Below, in pieces: positions 50,527-58,679 of a stretch of 64,000 nt of DNA. Position numbers and translations under genes: made by a program. Under the pieces are notes generated by a model, which saw only the letters and a program-made list of their open reading frames with translations, was not told the origin of the DNA and made no database searches. Source of the DNA: Cryobacterium roopkundense (GTDB lineage Bacteria; Actinomycetota; Actinomycetes; Actinomycetales; Microbacteriaceae); the NCBI RefSeq assembly GCF_014200405.1, contig NZ_JACHBQ010000001.1, positions 682,001 to 746,000 of the forward strand, in the 5' to 3' direction. How positions within the stretch are numbered: the first letter of the stretch is position 1; the number at the start of each line of letters is the position of its first letter.

Positions 50527-50786
50527 CTTACTCGGTGACGATCGCACCAGCCGCCGAACGGCAACTGCGCAAGTTCGATCCGCAGGTCCGCCGGAGAGTT
50601 CAAGCAGCGATCGACCTCTTGGCCGACGATCCGCGGCCGCCCAAAGCACTCCAACTCGTCGGAGGCTCTGGCGAATGGCGGGTTCGAACGGGTGACTACC
50701 GCATCATTTACGAGATTCACGACGACCTGTTGATCGTGCTCGTCCTCCGACTCGGACATCGTCGCGAGATATATGAATCCCGATAA
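50523..50786 (+). CDS. RelE/ParE-family toxin
   Basis: An 87-residue RelE-fold toxin. TYSVTIAPAAERQLRKFDPQVRRRVQAAIDLLADDPRPPKALQLVGGSGEWRVRTGDYRIIYEIHDDLLIVLVLRLGHRREIYESR matches the family end to end, with the catalytic Arg/Lys in RVRTGDYRI and HRREIY. Together with the upstream antitoxin it is a complete pair. Confidence 0.9.
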   Translation: MTYSVTIAPAAERQLRKFDPQVRRRVQAAIDLLADDPRPPKALQLVGGSGEWRVRTGDYRIIYEIHDDLLIVLVLRLGHRREIYESR

Positions 50787-50800
50787 GTGATCCCACAACA

Positions 50801-50817
50801 GGAACGTCTTGCGGGAC
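50801..50817 (+). repeat. Recurrent motif, type B
   Basis: GGAACGTCTTGCGGGAC, 15 bases after the relE stop and immediately before the next gene. Confidence 0.55.
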
Positions 50818-50819
50818 GC

Positions 50820-51224
50820 CTAGCCGGGAATGCCTTGGCGTCCCGCTGCGGCCAAGGAGCGCGTCCGCGCATTTCCGATGGCGATGAGGACTCCACCAAC
50901 GGATGCAACGGCGGCACACACCAGGAATGTGATCGTGGTGGTCCAGCCGGGGCCGGCCGTCACAAAGCCTTGACCGTCTGCACGCTGCCAGTTACAGGTT
51001 CGCCCTAACGGCCACCAGGAGAAAGATCCATGCACCCGCACGGCTTCCGACGTGACCGCGAAAGGGGCGGACACCCGCCGTGGTCCTTCCACGAGGCACT
51101 TGTAATCGAGTCCGCCGTACGTGGCCGACAACCAAGCCAAGGCGACTACGCAGAGAGCAGCGATAACACCGACCACGATCAGAGAAATGCTGATAGACCG
51201 CGTCATTGCCATCCTGCTTTTCAT
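50820..51224 (-). CDS. Hypothetical membrane protein
   Basis: A 134-residue protein with a hydrophobic segment near residue 11-32 and another at about 94-115, separated by an extracellular-looking stretch with two cysteines (KCLVEG and RTCNWQ), which could form a disulfide. The start may be the second or third Met. No family recognised. Confidence 0.5.
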   Translation of the reverse strand: MKSRMAMTRSISISLIVVGVIAALCVVALAWLSATYGGLDYKCLVEGPRRVSAPFAVTSEAVRVHGSFSWWPLGRTCNWQRADGQGFVTAGPGWTTTITFLVCAAVASVGGVLIAIGNARTRSLAAAGRQGIPG

Positions 51225-51273
51225 CCTGCGTCGACTCTATTGCAGTTCCTGCCCGCCTTCGCCTTGTCATGGA

Positions 51274-51297
51274 TCCGCAAGGCGAACGGCTTATGGG
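51274..51297 (+). repeat. Recurrent motif, type A
   Basis: TCCGCAAGGCGAACGGC followed by TTATGGG. The gap 51225-51479 around it holds no convincing gene. Confidence 0.5.
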
Positions 51298-51707
51298 ACA
51301 GGAAGACGATTCATCCGCACCAACGTCCTCGAGCGATCGGAGTGCGCCGCTCGCTGGATCACTCCTACCGCCGCTATTCGTCCCACGACCTCCGCTCCCG
51401 ATGGCTCTGCGGAGTCATTCTTGAAGCTCGGTAGTCTCTCAATCGAGTCGGGCGCTCCTTCGCCCTGATCTACTCGGGGGTAATCATCCGCACTTCAATA
51501 GCTTTAGTGGCCACTGCGATCGTTCTCGCTGCTCTCTCTGGCTACACGTCCTCTTCAGCGCCTGAATCCTCGGAAGCGGCAGTCGCAACACCAACGGCCG
51601 AAGTGATGACGCCGTCCGCAGCACCCCTACGTGTCAGGGTTGGGTGAGGCCAGTACCTCAGAGCAAGTCCGCCGTTTGACGTAGGGCGAGAATCAGGAAT
51701 CATCACC

Positions 51708-52142
51708 ATGTCCAGTCCGTCTTTGAGCGCAGTGCGCGACGATAGTCATATGAGTAGTCCCGGACCCCGAGCTGGTGGCCCGACCTCGAGAAGGTCATTC
51801 ACCCCAGCGCAGAAGCTTGCCTACCTCGCCGCGTATGACACGGCCATCAAGAACAACGAGGGCGGCACTTATCTGCGCACCGAAGGGCTCTACTCCTCGC
51901 AGATCACCGAATGGCGAAAACTGCGCGACGCGGGCGTCCTCGCAGGCAAGAAGCCCGGTGAAAAGATTGGCCGGTTAACTCCGGAGCAAGCCGAAATCGC
52001 CCGGCTGCGCCGCCAGTTGAGCAAGACCGAGCAGCGGTTGGAAACGACGGGGGTGGCGTTGGAGATCATGTCAAAAATGCACGAGCTACTCGAAAGTCTT
52101 TCGAAGAGCTCGCGGGACGAAACACCGTGCGCGTTGCCGTAA
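51708..52142 (+). CDS. IS3-family OrfA, copy 2
   Basis: Identical in protein sequence to copy 1 OrfA; a few silent DNA differences (for example GGTGGCCCGACC versus GGTGGTCCGACC) separate them. 144 residues. Confidence 0.9.
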   Translation: MSSPSLSAVRDDSHMSSPGPRAGGPTSRRSFTPAQKLAYLAAYDTAIKNNEGGTYLRTEGLYSSQITEWRKLRDAGVLAGKKPGEKIGRLTPEQAEIARLRRQLSKTEQRLETTGVALEIMSKMHELLESLSKSSRDETPCALP

Positions 52143-53149
52143 TGACCGCCTACCGCGAACTGGCCAGCCGAGGAATCAACACTCGCGTCGCGGCCGACCT
52201 GGTCGGAATCCCTCGAGCGACAGCCACAAGGAAACGACGCATTCCCGTGGCCCGGCCGGCGCTGATTCCGGCGAACAAGATCGGCGACACCGGCCGCCGC
52301 GAGATCCTTGACGTCGTCAATTCACAGCCGTTCGTTGACCTGCCGCCGATCCAGATCTACGCCCAACTGCTCGACGCAGACACGTACTTGTGCTCCATAT
52401 CAACGATGTATCGGGTGTTGAACGAGAATCAGCAGGTCAAGGACCGCCGCCGCCAGGCGCGCCATCCTGCCCGGGCGATCCCGGAACTGACGGCGACGGG
52501 ACCCGGCCAGGTACTCAGCTGGGATATTACGAAACTCGCCGGCCCGATCAAGGGCAAGTACTTCGATGCTTACGTGATGATCGATATTTACTCCCGCTAC
52601 ATCGTCGGCGCCTATGTTCACGCGTCGGAATCCGGCGAGCTGGCGGTGGAGATGATGAAGGAGATCTTCGGCATTCACGGCGTCCCTCAGGTCGTTCACG
52701 CCGACCGCGGCACGTCGATGACGTCCAAGACCGTCGCGGCGCTGTTGTCTGACTTGGAGGTCACCAAATCGCACTCGAGGCCTCGGGTGAGTAACGATAA
52801 TCCCTACAGCGAGGCCTGGTTCAAGACCCTGAAGTTCGCTCCGACGTTCCCCGAACGCTTCGGCTCCCTTGCCGACGCGAAGACGTTCATGGCCTCGTTC
52901 GTCGACGGCTACAACCACGAGCATCGCCATTCCGGGATCGGCCTCAACACGCCAGCAGACGTTCATTACGGCCTCGCCGAGGCGAAGGCCATCGAACGGG
53001 CAGCGACGCTGGACGCGGCACGCGCACGCTTCCCAGAGCGATTCAGCACCAACAAGGCGCCGCAGATCCTGTCCATTCCCAAGACGGCATGGATCAATAA
53101 ACCAGCCCCCAAACCTATCGAGAATGAAGGGCTCGAACTAGCCGCCTAA
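52127..53149 (+). CDS. IS3-family OrfB transposase, copy 2
   Basis: 340 residues, DDE transposase identical to copy 1 apart from a few changes (INTR for ISTR, GDTGRR for GDEGRR). The catalytic motifs are intact and the overlap with orfA is preserved. Confidence 0.92.
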   Translation: MRVAVMTAYRELASRGINTRVAADLVGIPRATATRKRRIPVARPALIPANKIGDTGRREILDVVNSQPFVDLPPIQIYAQLLDADTYLCSISTMYRVLNENQQVKDRRRQARHPARAIPELTATGPGQVLSWDITKLAGPIKGKYFDAYVMIDIYSRYIVGAYVHASESGELAVEMMKEIFGIHGVPQVVHADRGTSMTSKTVAALLSDLEVTKSHSRPRVSNDNPYSEAWFKTLKFAPTFPERFGSLADAKTFMASFVDGYNHEHRHSGIGLNTPADVHYGLAEAKAIERAATLDAARARFPERFSTNKAPQILSIPKTAWINKPAPKPIENEGLELAA

Positions 53150-53676
53150 ACTCCCACTGGCCTCATCCACCTTGACAAATTCCGCACCGCCGTCGACGCT
53201 GACCTTGGACGAACTTCACGAGGCCTACATCGCCACGGGACTGCCCTGTGAATGGGTAATCACAGAGAACGTCATGTCTGGTTCGTTTGAATCGGGCGCC
53301 TGCCGCGACACCGAAAACGGTCTCAATACCTTCGCCACTCAGGCTGACCTGGACGGCCTCTTGCAACTGAACGAAGCCAGTCCCGAGACTGGCCTCTTCC
53401 TCGTGGGTGATCTGTGGGTTGTTGGAAGCGAAAACCCCGAAGACCTAATGACCGCCCAGACAGGTATGGGCGGAGAGCTTTGGCCGGCAGATTCACCGTT
53501 CTTCGAAACTGAATAGCCCTGCAATATCTCCACCCTCAAGGTCAAGTGGTGGGCGTGACTGCCACATTCCTCAGCCGCGTGGCATTCCTATGGCCACGTC
53601 GTCGGCACGCTAGTCCCTCCCAGCAAGTCTGCCTCCTCTAACGCTCCGGGACGTTGACCAGACGGCTGCGTAAGCG

Positions 53677-53700
53677 CCCGCAAGGCGAACGTCATACGGG
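53677..53700 (+). repeat. Recurrent motif, type A
   Basis: CCCGCAAGGCGAACGTC then ATACGGG. It overlaps the 3' end of gntR (stop at 53692-53694), so the boundary of that unit falls inside the coding region. Confidence 0.5.
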
Positions 53701-54054
53701 CGGGGGCGTCCCCTCGACTGGCCAGACTGAGCGGAGGATCGCGATGGTGTCGTCGAGGGAGACGTGGGTGTCCTCGCTAGCTTCCGCGAGTGAACGGGCG
53801 TGCTCGATCACGACCTGTGGCGCTCGGGACGCGCCGGGCGCAACGCGCGTGCCTGCGGCTGTGCGGGTGACGATAAGTCCGTCACGCTCGAGAGACTTAT
53901 ACGCCTTGGCTGCGGTGGCTTGTGCCACACTGAAATCGTGAGCAGTCTGTCGGACTGTGGGCAGGCGTTCGCCGTCGCCTAACTGTCCGGAGCGGATTGC
54001 TCCGCGGAACAGTGCGTCGATCTCGTCCGCCGAGCTTGGCGTAGTCCGGGTCAT
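53692..54054 (-). CDS. GntR-family regulator, YtrA subgroup
   Basis: A 120-residue short GntR regulator: the winged helix has QLGDGERLPTVRQTAHDFSVAQATAAKAYKSLERDGLIVTRTAAGTRV, with only a short C-terminal helix, the YtrA type without large effector domain. It is the second gene of a unit after a membrane protein, with an ATGA overlap. YtrA regulators usually control ABC-type membrane genes and their own operon. Confidence 0.86.
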   Translation of the reverse strand: MTRTTPSSADEIDALFRGAIRSGQLGDGERLPTVRQTAHDFSVAQATAAKAYKSLERDGLIVTRTAAGTRVAPGASRAPQVVIEHARSLAEASEDTHVSLDDTIAILRSVWPVEGTPPPV

Positions 54055-55088
54055 CGGCGCGGTCCGGAAGCGGATACTTCAGGTTCGGACGCGGCAGAAG
54101 ACGCGAGACGGTTCGCACGCGCGGCTCGGACCGTGTCCACGGCAAGCCGGAGCAAGAAGGCCACTCCGCCTGCCTGGAGCGCATATCCGAGAAGGTTCAT
54201 CGGCCGGGCAATCATGTCGTATCCCCCCGAAACGAAGATGCGAGGGAAGGACGCGTTCGCGGAAACCCATTCCTCGTCCAGCCCGACCATTGCGGTACCC
54301 ATAGAACCGGTGTGCATCCACACGGCTCCGAGGGTAGTGATGAGCCCTCCGAGCAGGATGAACGTGAACAATCGCGCCGTCAGCTCTCGTTCCGACCGAA
54401 CGCTGGCGGCTGTCGATCGAGCAAAAAGGGGGCGGTTGGCGTCGGCCTGCAGCACAGCGAAGAACACGGCGCAAGCCAAAGCCAACGCCAGAAGCGTCGC
54501 GAGCTGATTTGGCCACCCTGCGCCGGACAAGTATCCATACCCGCTGTTGAAGCGCATGTAGATCGGCAGCTCGGTGTAGTTGGGAACGTGACCAAAGAAC
54601 TCAGCGTCTTCAGGCGCCGTCGTCGCAATCGCAATCTGCCACGCGGCAGTCAGCGCGAGTAGCGCTGCGGCGATGCCGGAGATCCAGAGAAGAGTTCGAG
54701 AGGCGAACGCGTGCCACAGTCGGCGTGGAACAACCAGACGTTCCCCCGGCGCAGGAAGTGGAATCCGTCTCAGCGCGATGGCAGAAAAAGCGACCACCGC
54801 CGTCGCCGCAGCGAGGGGGGCAGGGCGTCGCCACCAACCGTCAAATCCTGACGCGTCATTGAGAGCGACGTTGAGAGCGCTAAGCACGGTGGCGACAACG
54901 ACCACGAGTAGAGAACCCGCCACGCCCGCCCAGATCAAAGTGGTCGTGCGGTGCCCTGGCTGCGGAAGTGAGACGATCCTTCGCGGGCTTACCCACGACA
55001 ACGCAAACAAAATAAGGCCAAAGGTGATCGCCACCTCCAGCGGCAGCAGGTCTTGAACGGCGTGGACGAAGAGAAAGAGATAGTTCAT
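54051..55088 (-). CDS. Multi-helix membrane protein controlled by the GntR gene
   Basis: A 345-residue protein with about seven hydrophobic segments (near 15-33, 50-72, 88-108, 130-155, 195-215, 235-260, 300-325). A DUF1648-like C-terminal region is suggested but not certain. No ATPase motif is present, so it is not an ABC component by itself. Its ATG (55088) is 59 bases from the palindromic operator. Confidence 0.65.
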   Translation of the reverse strand: MNYLFLFVHAVQDLLPLEVAITFGLILFALSWVSPRRIVSLPQPGHRTTTLIWAGVAGSLLVVVVATVLSALNVALNDASGFDGWWRRPAPLAAATAVVAFSAIALRRIPLPAPGERLVVPRRLWHAFASRTLLWISGIAAALLALTAAWQIAIATTAPEDAEFFGHVPNYTELPIYMRFNSGYGYLSGAGWPNQLATLLALALACAVFFAVLQADANRPLFARSTAASVRSERELTARLFTFILLGGLITTLGAVWMHTGSMGTAMVGLDEEWVSANASFPRIFVSGGYDMIARPMNLLGYALQAGGVAFLLRLAVDTVRAARANRLASSAASEPEVSASGPRR

Positions 55089-55146
55089 CTAACGAAGCCC
55101 CCAGAAAATTGAACCAAGTCCGCGAACTGCGTACTTGTGCTGTAAA

Positions 55147-55168
55147 GATAGCACAATCTTGTGCTATC
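55147..55168. promoter_or_regulatory. Operator of the membrane protein/gntR unit
   Basis: GATAGCACAA (55147-55156) and TTGTGCTATC (55159-55168) are perfect 10-base arms separated by two bases. This is a typical GntR/YtrA operator shape, so autoregulation by the downstream regulator is likely. Confidence 0.75.
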
Positions 55169-55315
55169 GAAACAGTGCAAGCTTGAGTTGAGACTCGTGG
55201 TGGATCAGTGACGACCGCCCTGAGAGTCGAGAACCGCCGTCATCATCGATCTGTATGACCGTGCGCACAGGAACACGTCCGTTACTGGGACCCTCGTGCC
55301 GGTCATTCAGCTGAA

Positions 55316-56971
55316 CCTGAATCCACCGGTTGGCCTCTGATGAATTCTTGATTTGGGCGCGATCCTTTTTCGGGGTTTTGGGCTCGGTCGAGCTGTGGGC
55401 CTTGATGCCTGGGTGTTCCACTGGGGTTCCTGGTTGCGCCCGGTCGGGCTCGATGGTTAGGTGGCGGCGCGGCCGGGCGGGTTGCAAACGCTGGTGAACA
55501 GCGCCGACCAGCCTTCTTCCCAGGGCCAGCTTTCGGGCAGGTGCAATGTGACGCGTCGTGCCGACGTGGATACTCTGGCGGCGACGTTGATGAGTTTGCG
55601 GCGAACGGTCGCGGTGACGGCTTTTCCGAGGGCGGGATTGGCGAGGGTGCCGGCGGCGCGGGTGAGATTGAACGTGATGCAGGCCAGCACCAGCCAGGCG
55701 GCGTTGGCCGTGAATACGCCGGACGGGAAGTGCGCCATCGCCGACGCTTTCATGTCGGCGTTCAAATTTTCGATGATCGCATGGTGGCGGTGGGTTTTGT
55801 CGGCGTCAACGGTGTTCAGGGTGCTGGTGGTGAAGAACGCGTGAAAGCGGAACAGGTCGAAAAGGGTGCCTTGCCCGGCGGCGACGGTCTTGTTCAGTTC
55901 CGGGATGCGGCGCACGACGAGGCGTCCAGGGATTTGTTCGCTCTTCTTCTTGGAGCCGAACGCGGTGAAGGGGATTTCGGCGACTTCCGCGTCGGAGATC
56001 CACCGCCCGGTGGCGTCGTCGAAGATCGCATTGGTGTATTTGATCGGGGTCCACGCGGTATCGGGGATGGTGCTGATACCCGCTTTCACCAATGAATTCA
56101 GGCGTGCCGTGATCGAAACCATCGCCCCGGCACGGAGGGCAGCTTGGATGACGGCGCTGACGTAGTAGGCGCTGTCGGCTCGGAGGAGAAGCATTCCTTT
56201 TGCGGTTGGGCTGCGCAGTCGTTTCACGGTCGCGAGGGTGTCGGAGACGAATTTCTTTGCGCCGCGGGCGGAGTTGGTGGGGCCTTTGCGTAGCCGGGAG
56301 CTGACGATGATCGGAGCGGCCGATCCGGTGCTGACGATGGCGAGCAGGGCGTTGAGGCCGCGAACACCGGAGTAGCCAAACCCGGCGCCTTGCTTCTTAT
56401 ATCCGTGCACTTCCCTGATGGTGTCGTCAATATCGACCAGGGCGAGGTCGTCGATACCGGTCACGATCGGCGTGACGGCGCCGAGGTTCTGCAGCCACCG
56501 GGACGCGGCGGCGTCGAGCTGGCGGACATGGCCAAAAGCGAACGCGCGCAGGAACGATCCCAGGGTCGAGGGCGCATAGGTTCCGGTGAACAATTTCCGG
56601 AGAGCGCCGTGCCGGAGCACGGCCATATCGTCGATGGAGTCGGCGCCGGTGAGCATTCCTGCGACCAGTGCCAGCGCTTTCAGGCCGGCATTCGCGCCGA
56701 AGTAACCGGGCAGTTTCACCCACTCATCGACCAGCGCGCCGAGGCCTGTTTTCTCGGCCAGAGCCATCGTGGGCACCAGTCCGGCCGACGACACGAGATT
56801 GGGGTCGTCGAAGGATGCAGAAAAGGACCGGTGAGTGTGAGAAAGTTGCATCTACGAGATGCCTCCTTGATCGTTGAATAGTTTGTCTAAGTAACAACTA
56901 TTTTAGCTGATCAGAGGGGTATTCTCGGTTTAACGCGCCGTCAGAATCTGAGGTCGACCGGTGGATTCAGG
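55316..56971 (-). mobile_element. IS1380-family element, copy 2 (1656 bp)
   Basis: Ends CCTGAATCCACCG (55316-55328) and CGGTGGATTCAGG (56959-56971). Flanks CTGAA and CTAAA differ by one base, so the target duplication is imperfect. Related to, but clearly diverged from, copy 1 in the opposite orientation. Confidence 0.85.
55457..56851 (-). CDS. IS1380-family transposase
   Basis: 464 residues, homologous to the copy 1 transposase over the full length (starts MQLSHTHRSFSASFDDPNLVS; LVDIDDTIREVHGYKKQG; LLRADSAYYV), with many substitutions. Intact frame. Confidence 0.92.
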   Translation of the reverse strand: MQLSHTHRSFSASFDDPNLVSSAGLVPTMALAEKTGLGALVDEWVKLPGYFGANAGLKALALVAGMLTGADSIDDMAVLRHGALRKLFTGTYAPSTLGSFLRAFAFGHVRQLDAAASRWLQNLGAVTPIVTGIDDLALVDIDDTIREVHGYKKQGAGFGYSGVRGLNALLAIVSTGSAAPIIVSSRLRKGPTNSARGAKKFVSDTLATVKRLRSPTAKGMLLLRADSAYYVSAVIQAALRAGAMVSITARLNSLVKAGISTIPDTAWTPIKYTNAIFDDATGRWISDAEVAEIPFTAFGSKKKSEQIPGRLVVRRIPELNKTVAAGQGTLFDLFRFHAFFTTSTLNTVDADKTHRHHAIIENLNADMKASAMAHFPSGVFTANAAWLVLACITFNLTRAAGTLANPALGKAVTATVRRKLINVAARVSTSARRVTLHLPESWPWEEGWSALFTSVCNPPGRAAT

Positions 56972-57051
56972 CTAAACTAGACAGGCTGACCGGTTGGTGT
57001 TGAGCACACTCCACCAGGCACCGGGCAGCAACCTATGAAAGGGACCCTCGC

Positions 57052-57372
57052 ATGATTTTTATCGTCGTCAAGTTCACCGTTAAGCCCGACTGGAGCGATC
57101 GCTGGATCGACCTCACGCGTAGCTTCACGGAGGCCACGCGCCAGGAAAGCGGCAACCTCTGGTTTGACTGGTCACAAAGCGTGGAGAACCCGCACGAGTT
57201 CGTCCTCATTGAGGCATTTAAGGATGACGCTGCGGAATCTCACGTGACAAGCGCTCACTTTGCTGCAGCCATGGCCACCATGCCGCAGGCTCTGGTGAAG
57301 ACCCCGGAAATCATCAGCGAGCGCATCGCTGCTGACGGTTGGGGCCTGATGGGAGAAATGACCGTCTCGTAG
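57052..57372 (+). CDS. Antibiotic-biosynthesis-monooxygenase-type protein
   Basis: A 106-residue ABM/quinol-monooxygenase-like protein. MIFIVVKFTVKPDWSDRWIDLTRSFTEATRQESGNLWFDWSQS and EFVLIEAFKDDAAESHVTSAHFAAAM match YgiN-type dimers. AAAGGG lies before the ATG. Its substrate is likely a quinone or polyketide. It precedes the MBL gene by 94 bases. Confidence 0.82.
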   Translation: MIFIVVKFTVKPDWSDRWIDLTRSFTEATRQESGNLWFDWSQSVENPHEFVLIEAFKDDAAESHVTSAHFAAAMATMPQALVKTPEIISERIAADGWGLMGEMTVS

Positions 57373-57465
57373 CAGGTTCACGGAGGTGATCGCCCCACTG
57401 TGCGGGGGCTCCCCATGCTGCATCGATCATGAATGAGCCCCGCCACCGATAACAGGAGAAGGACT

Positions 57466-58104
57466 ATGTACGATCTCACCAACCTCACGGTGCGCAGCAT
57501 CGCCGTATCCGAGATGAGCAATAACGTCTACCTGCTCACCTCGAAAACCACCGGCGCGCAGGTTCTTATCGACGCGGCAGACGACGCCCCTGCCATCCTC
57601 GCGCTCCTCGCCGGGGCCCAGAGCGACACGAGCGCTGACGCCAAGCTGGGCCTCATTGTCACCACGCACTCGCACTGGGACCATGTGCGGGCGCTGGCTG
57701 AGCTCAGGGAGGCCACACAGGCACCAACCGCTGCCGGTCTCGACGACGTCGCGGACATTGCCGTGCCGACCGACGTTCCCCTGCACCACAGGGACGTGCG
57801 GTCAATTGATGACATTGACCTTGAGGTCATCCACCTGCGCGGACACACTCCCGGATCAATTGCTCTGCTTTACCGCGATCCTCAGGGTCCCGCGCATCTG
57901 TTCACGGGTGATTCGCTCTTTCCCGGCGGGTTGGGAAACACCAACGACGACGCGGCGCGATTCTCAGCGCTTTACACCGACGTGGTCACTCGCATTTTCG
58001 ACCGACTCCCCGATGACACGCTCGTGCACCCCGGCCATGGTGACGGCACTACGCTGGGAGCCCAGCGCGGCAGCCTCGCGGAGTGGAAAGAGCGCGGCTG
58101 GTGA
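57466..58104 (+). CDS. MBL-fold metallohydrolase
   Basis: A 212-residue metallo-beta-lactamase-fold hydrolase. THSHWDHVRAL near residue 68 is the HxHxDH metal motif, GHTPGSIALLY and LFTGDSLFPGG (second metal residues), and HPGHGDGTT near the end is the last histidine. It resembles glyoxalase II-like proteins. Start ATG 57466 has AGGAGAAGG. Together with the ABM gene it may handle a reactive small molecule. Confidence 0.85.
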   Translation: MYDLTNLTVRSIAVSEMSNNVYLLTSKTTGAQVLIDAADDAPAILALLAGAQSDTSADAKLGLIVTTHSHWDHVRALAELREATQAPTAAGLDDVADIAVPTDVPLHHRDVRSIDDIDLEVIHLRGHTPGSIALLYRDPQGPAHLFTGDSLFPGGLGNTNDDAARFSALYTDVVTRIFDRLPDDTLVHPGHGDGTTLGAQRGSLAEWKERGW

Positions 58105-58120
58105 TAGCGGCTGGCGCGGA

Positions 58121-58231
58121 GCGCACAAAAAACGCTTTTGACAATCTCAGGAGCGTTTCTTTGTGTGCGTGTCTCTGAACGGATGCAGTCCCGCACGACC
58201 CCGGACACCGCTGTTGTCAGGGCGTCCGGGG
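58121..58231. terminator. Terminators between the MBL gene and the katG remnant
   Basis: Two inverted repeats: AAACGCT (near 58130-58136) with AGCGTTT and flanking CGCACAAA/TTTGTGTGCG matches, and CCCCGGAC (58199-58206) with GTCCGGGG (58224-58231). They separate converging genes and probably terminate both. Confidence 0.55.
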
Positions 58232-58679
58232 GCATGGAATTACTTCAGGTCGAAGCGGTCCAGTTCCACGACCTTGACCCACGCTGCAGGGAAGTCCTGC
58301 ACGAACTTCGTCTTCGCGTCGTCGCTGGCATACACCTCGGCAACGGCTCGCAGCTCGGAGTTCGAGCCGAGGAGCAGGTCGACGCGCGTACCGGTGACGG
58401 TGGCCGCGCCGGTGGCGTAGTCGCTGCTCTGGTAGGCGTGCTTGCCCGGATCAAGAGCGGTCCACTTCGTGCCGGTGTCAAGCAACGTCACAAAGAAGTC
58501 GTTGCTGAGCACGCCAGGCCTGTCCGTGAAGACGCCATAGTTCGACTGGTCGTAGTTCGTGCCGAGCACGCGCAGCCCACCAATGAGTACGGTCAGCTCC
58601 GGCGCACTGACGGTGAGCAGGTTTGCCTTGTCGAGGAGGTGATGTTCGGCAGGGATCGATGCGAGGGGACCGTACTAGT

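Larger units (their letters stand above)
51626..53183 (+). mobile_element. IS3-family insertion sequence, copy 2 (1558 bp)
   Basis: Same ends and length as copy 1, in the same orientation. The target duplication is GCACC (51621-51625 and 53184-53188), not that of copy 1, so it arrived by an independent transposition. Both ORFs are intact. Confidence 0.93.
51480..53516 (+). pseudogene. Lipoprotein-like gene broken by IS3 copy 2
   Basis: Before the IS, the frame from 51483 reads IIRTSIALVATAIVLAALSGYTSSSAPE, a lipoprotein-like signal where the lipobox cysteine is tyrosine (GGC-TAC instead of TGC), and the apparent start is GTA, not a valid start. After the IS, the frame continues in phase (PSTLTLDELHEAYIATGLPCEW) through to 53516. 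The target duplication GCACC lies at the joint. The gene was probably dead (lost start, lipobox) even without the IS. Confidence 0.75.

Noticed and set aside
51206..51424. 72-residue ORF upstream of the lipoprotein remnant
   Set aside because: No ribosome site, composition like frame noise (S, P, R), overlaps motif A; not convincing.
40785..53188. Composite transposon made of the two IS3 copies
   Set aside because: Each copy has its own 5-base duplication, so they inserted separately.
47461..53700. Classical integron attC sites
   Set aside because: RYYYAAC and GTTRRRY pairs at the right spacing were looked for in the gaps and not found; a few single matches (for example GCCTAAC at 49469) occur without partners. 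The motifs reported are different.
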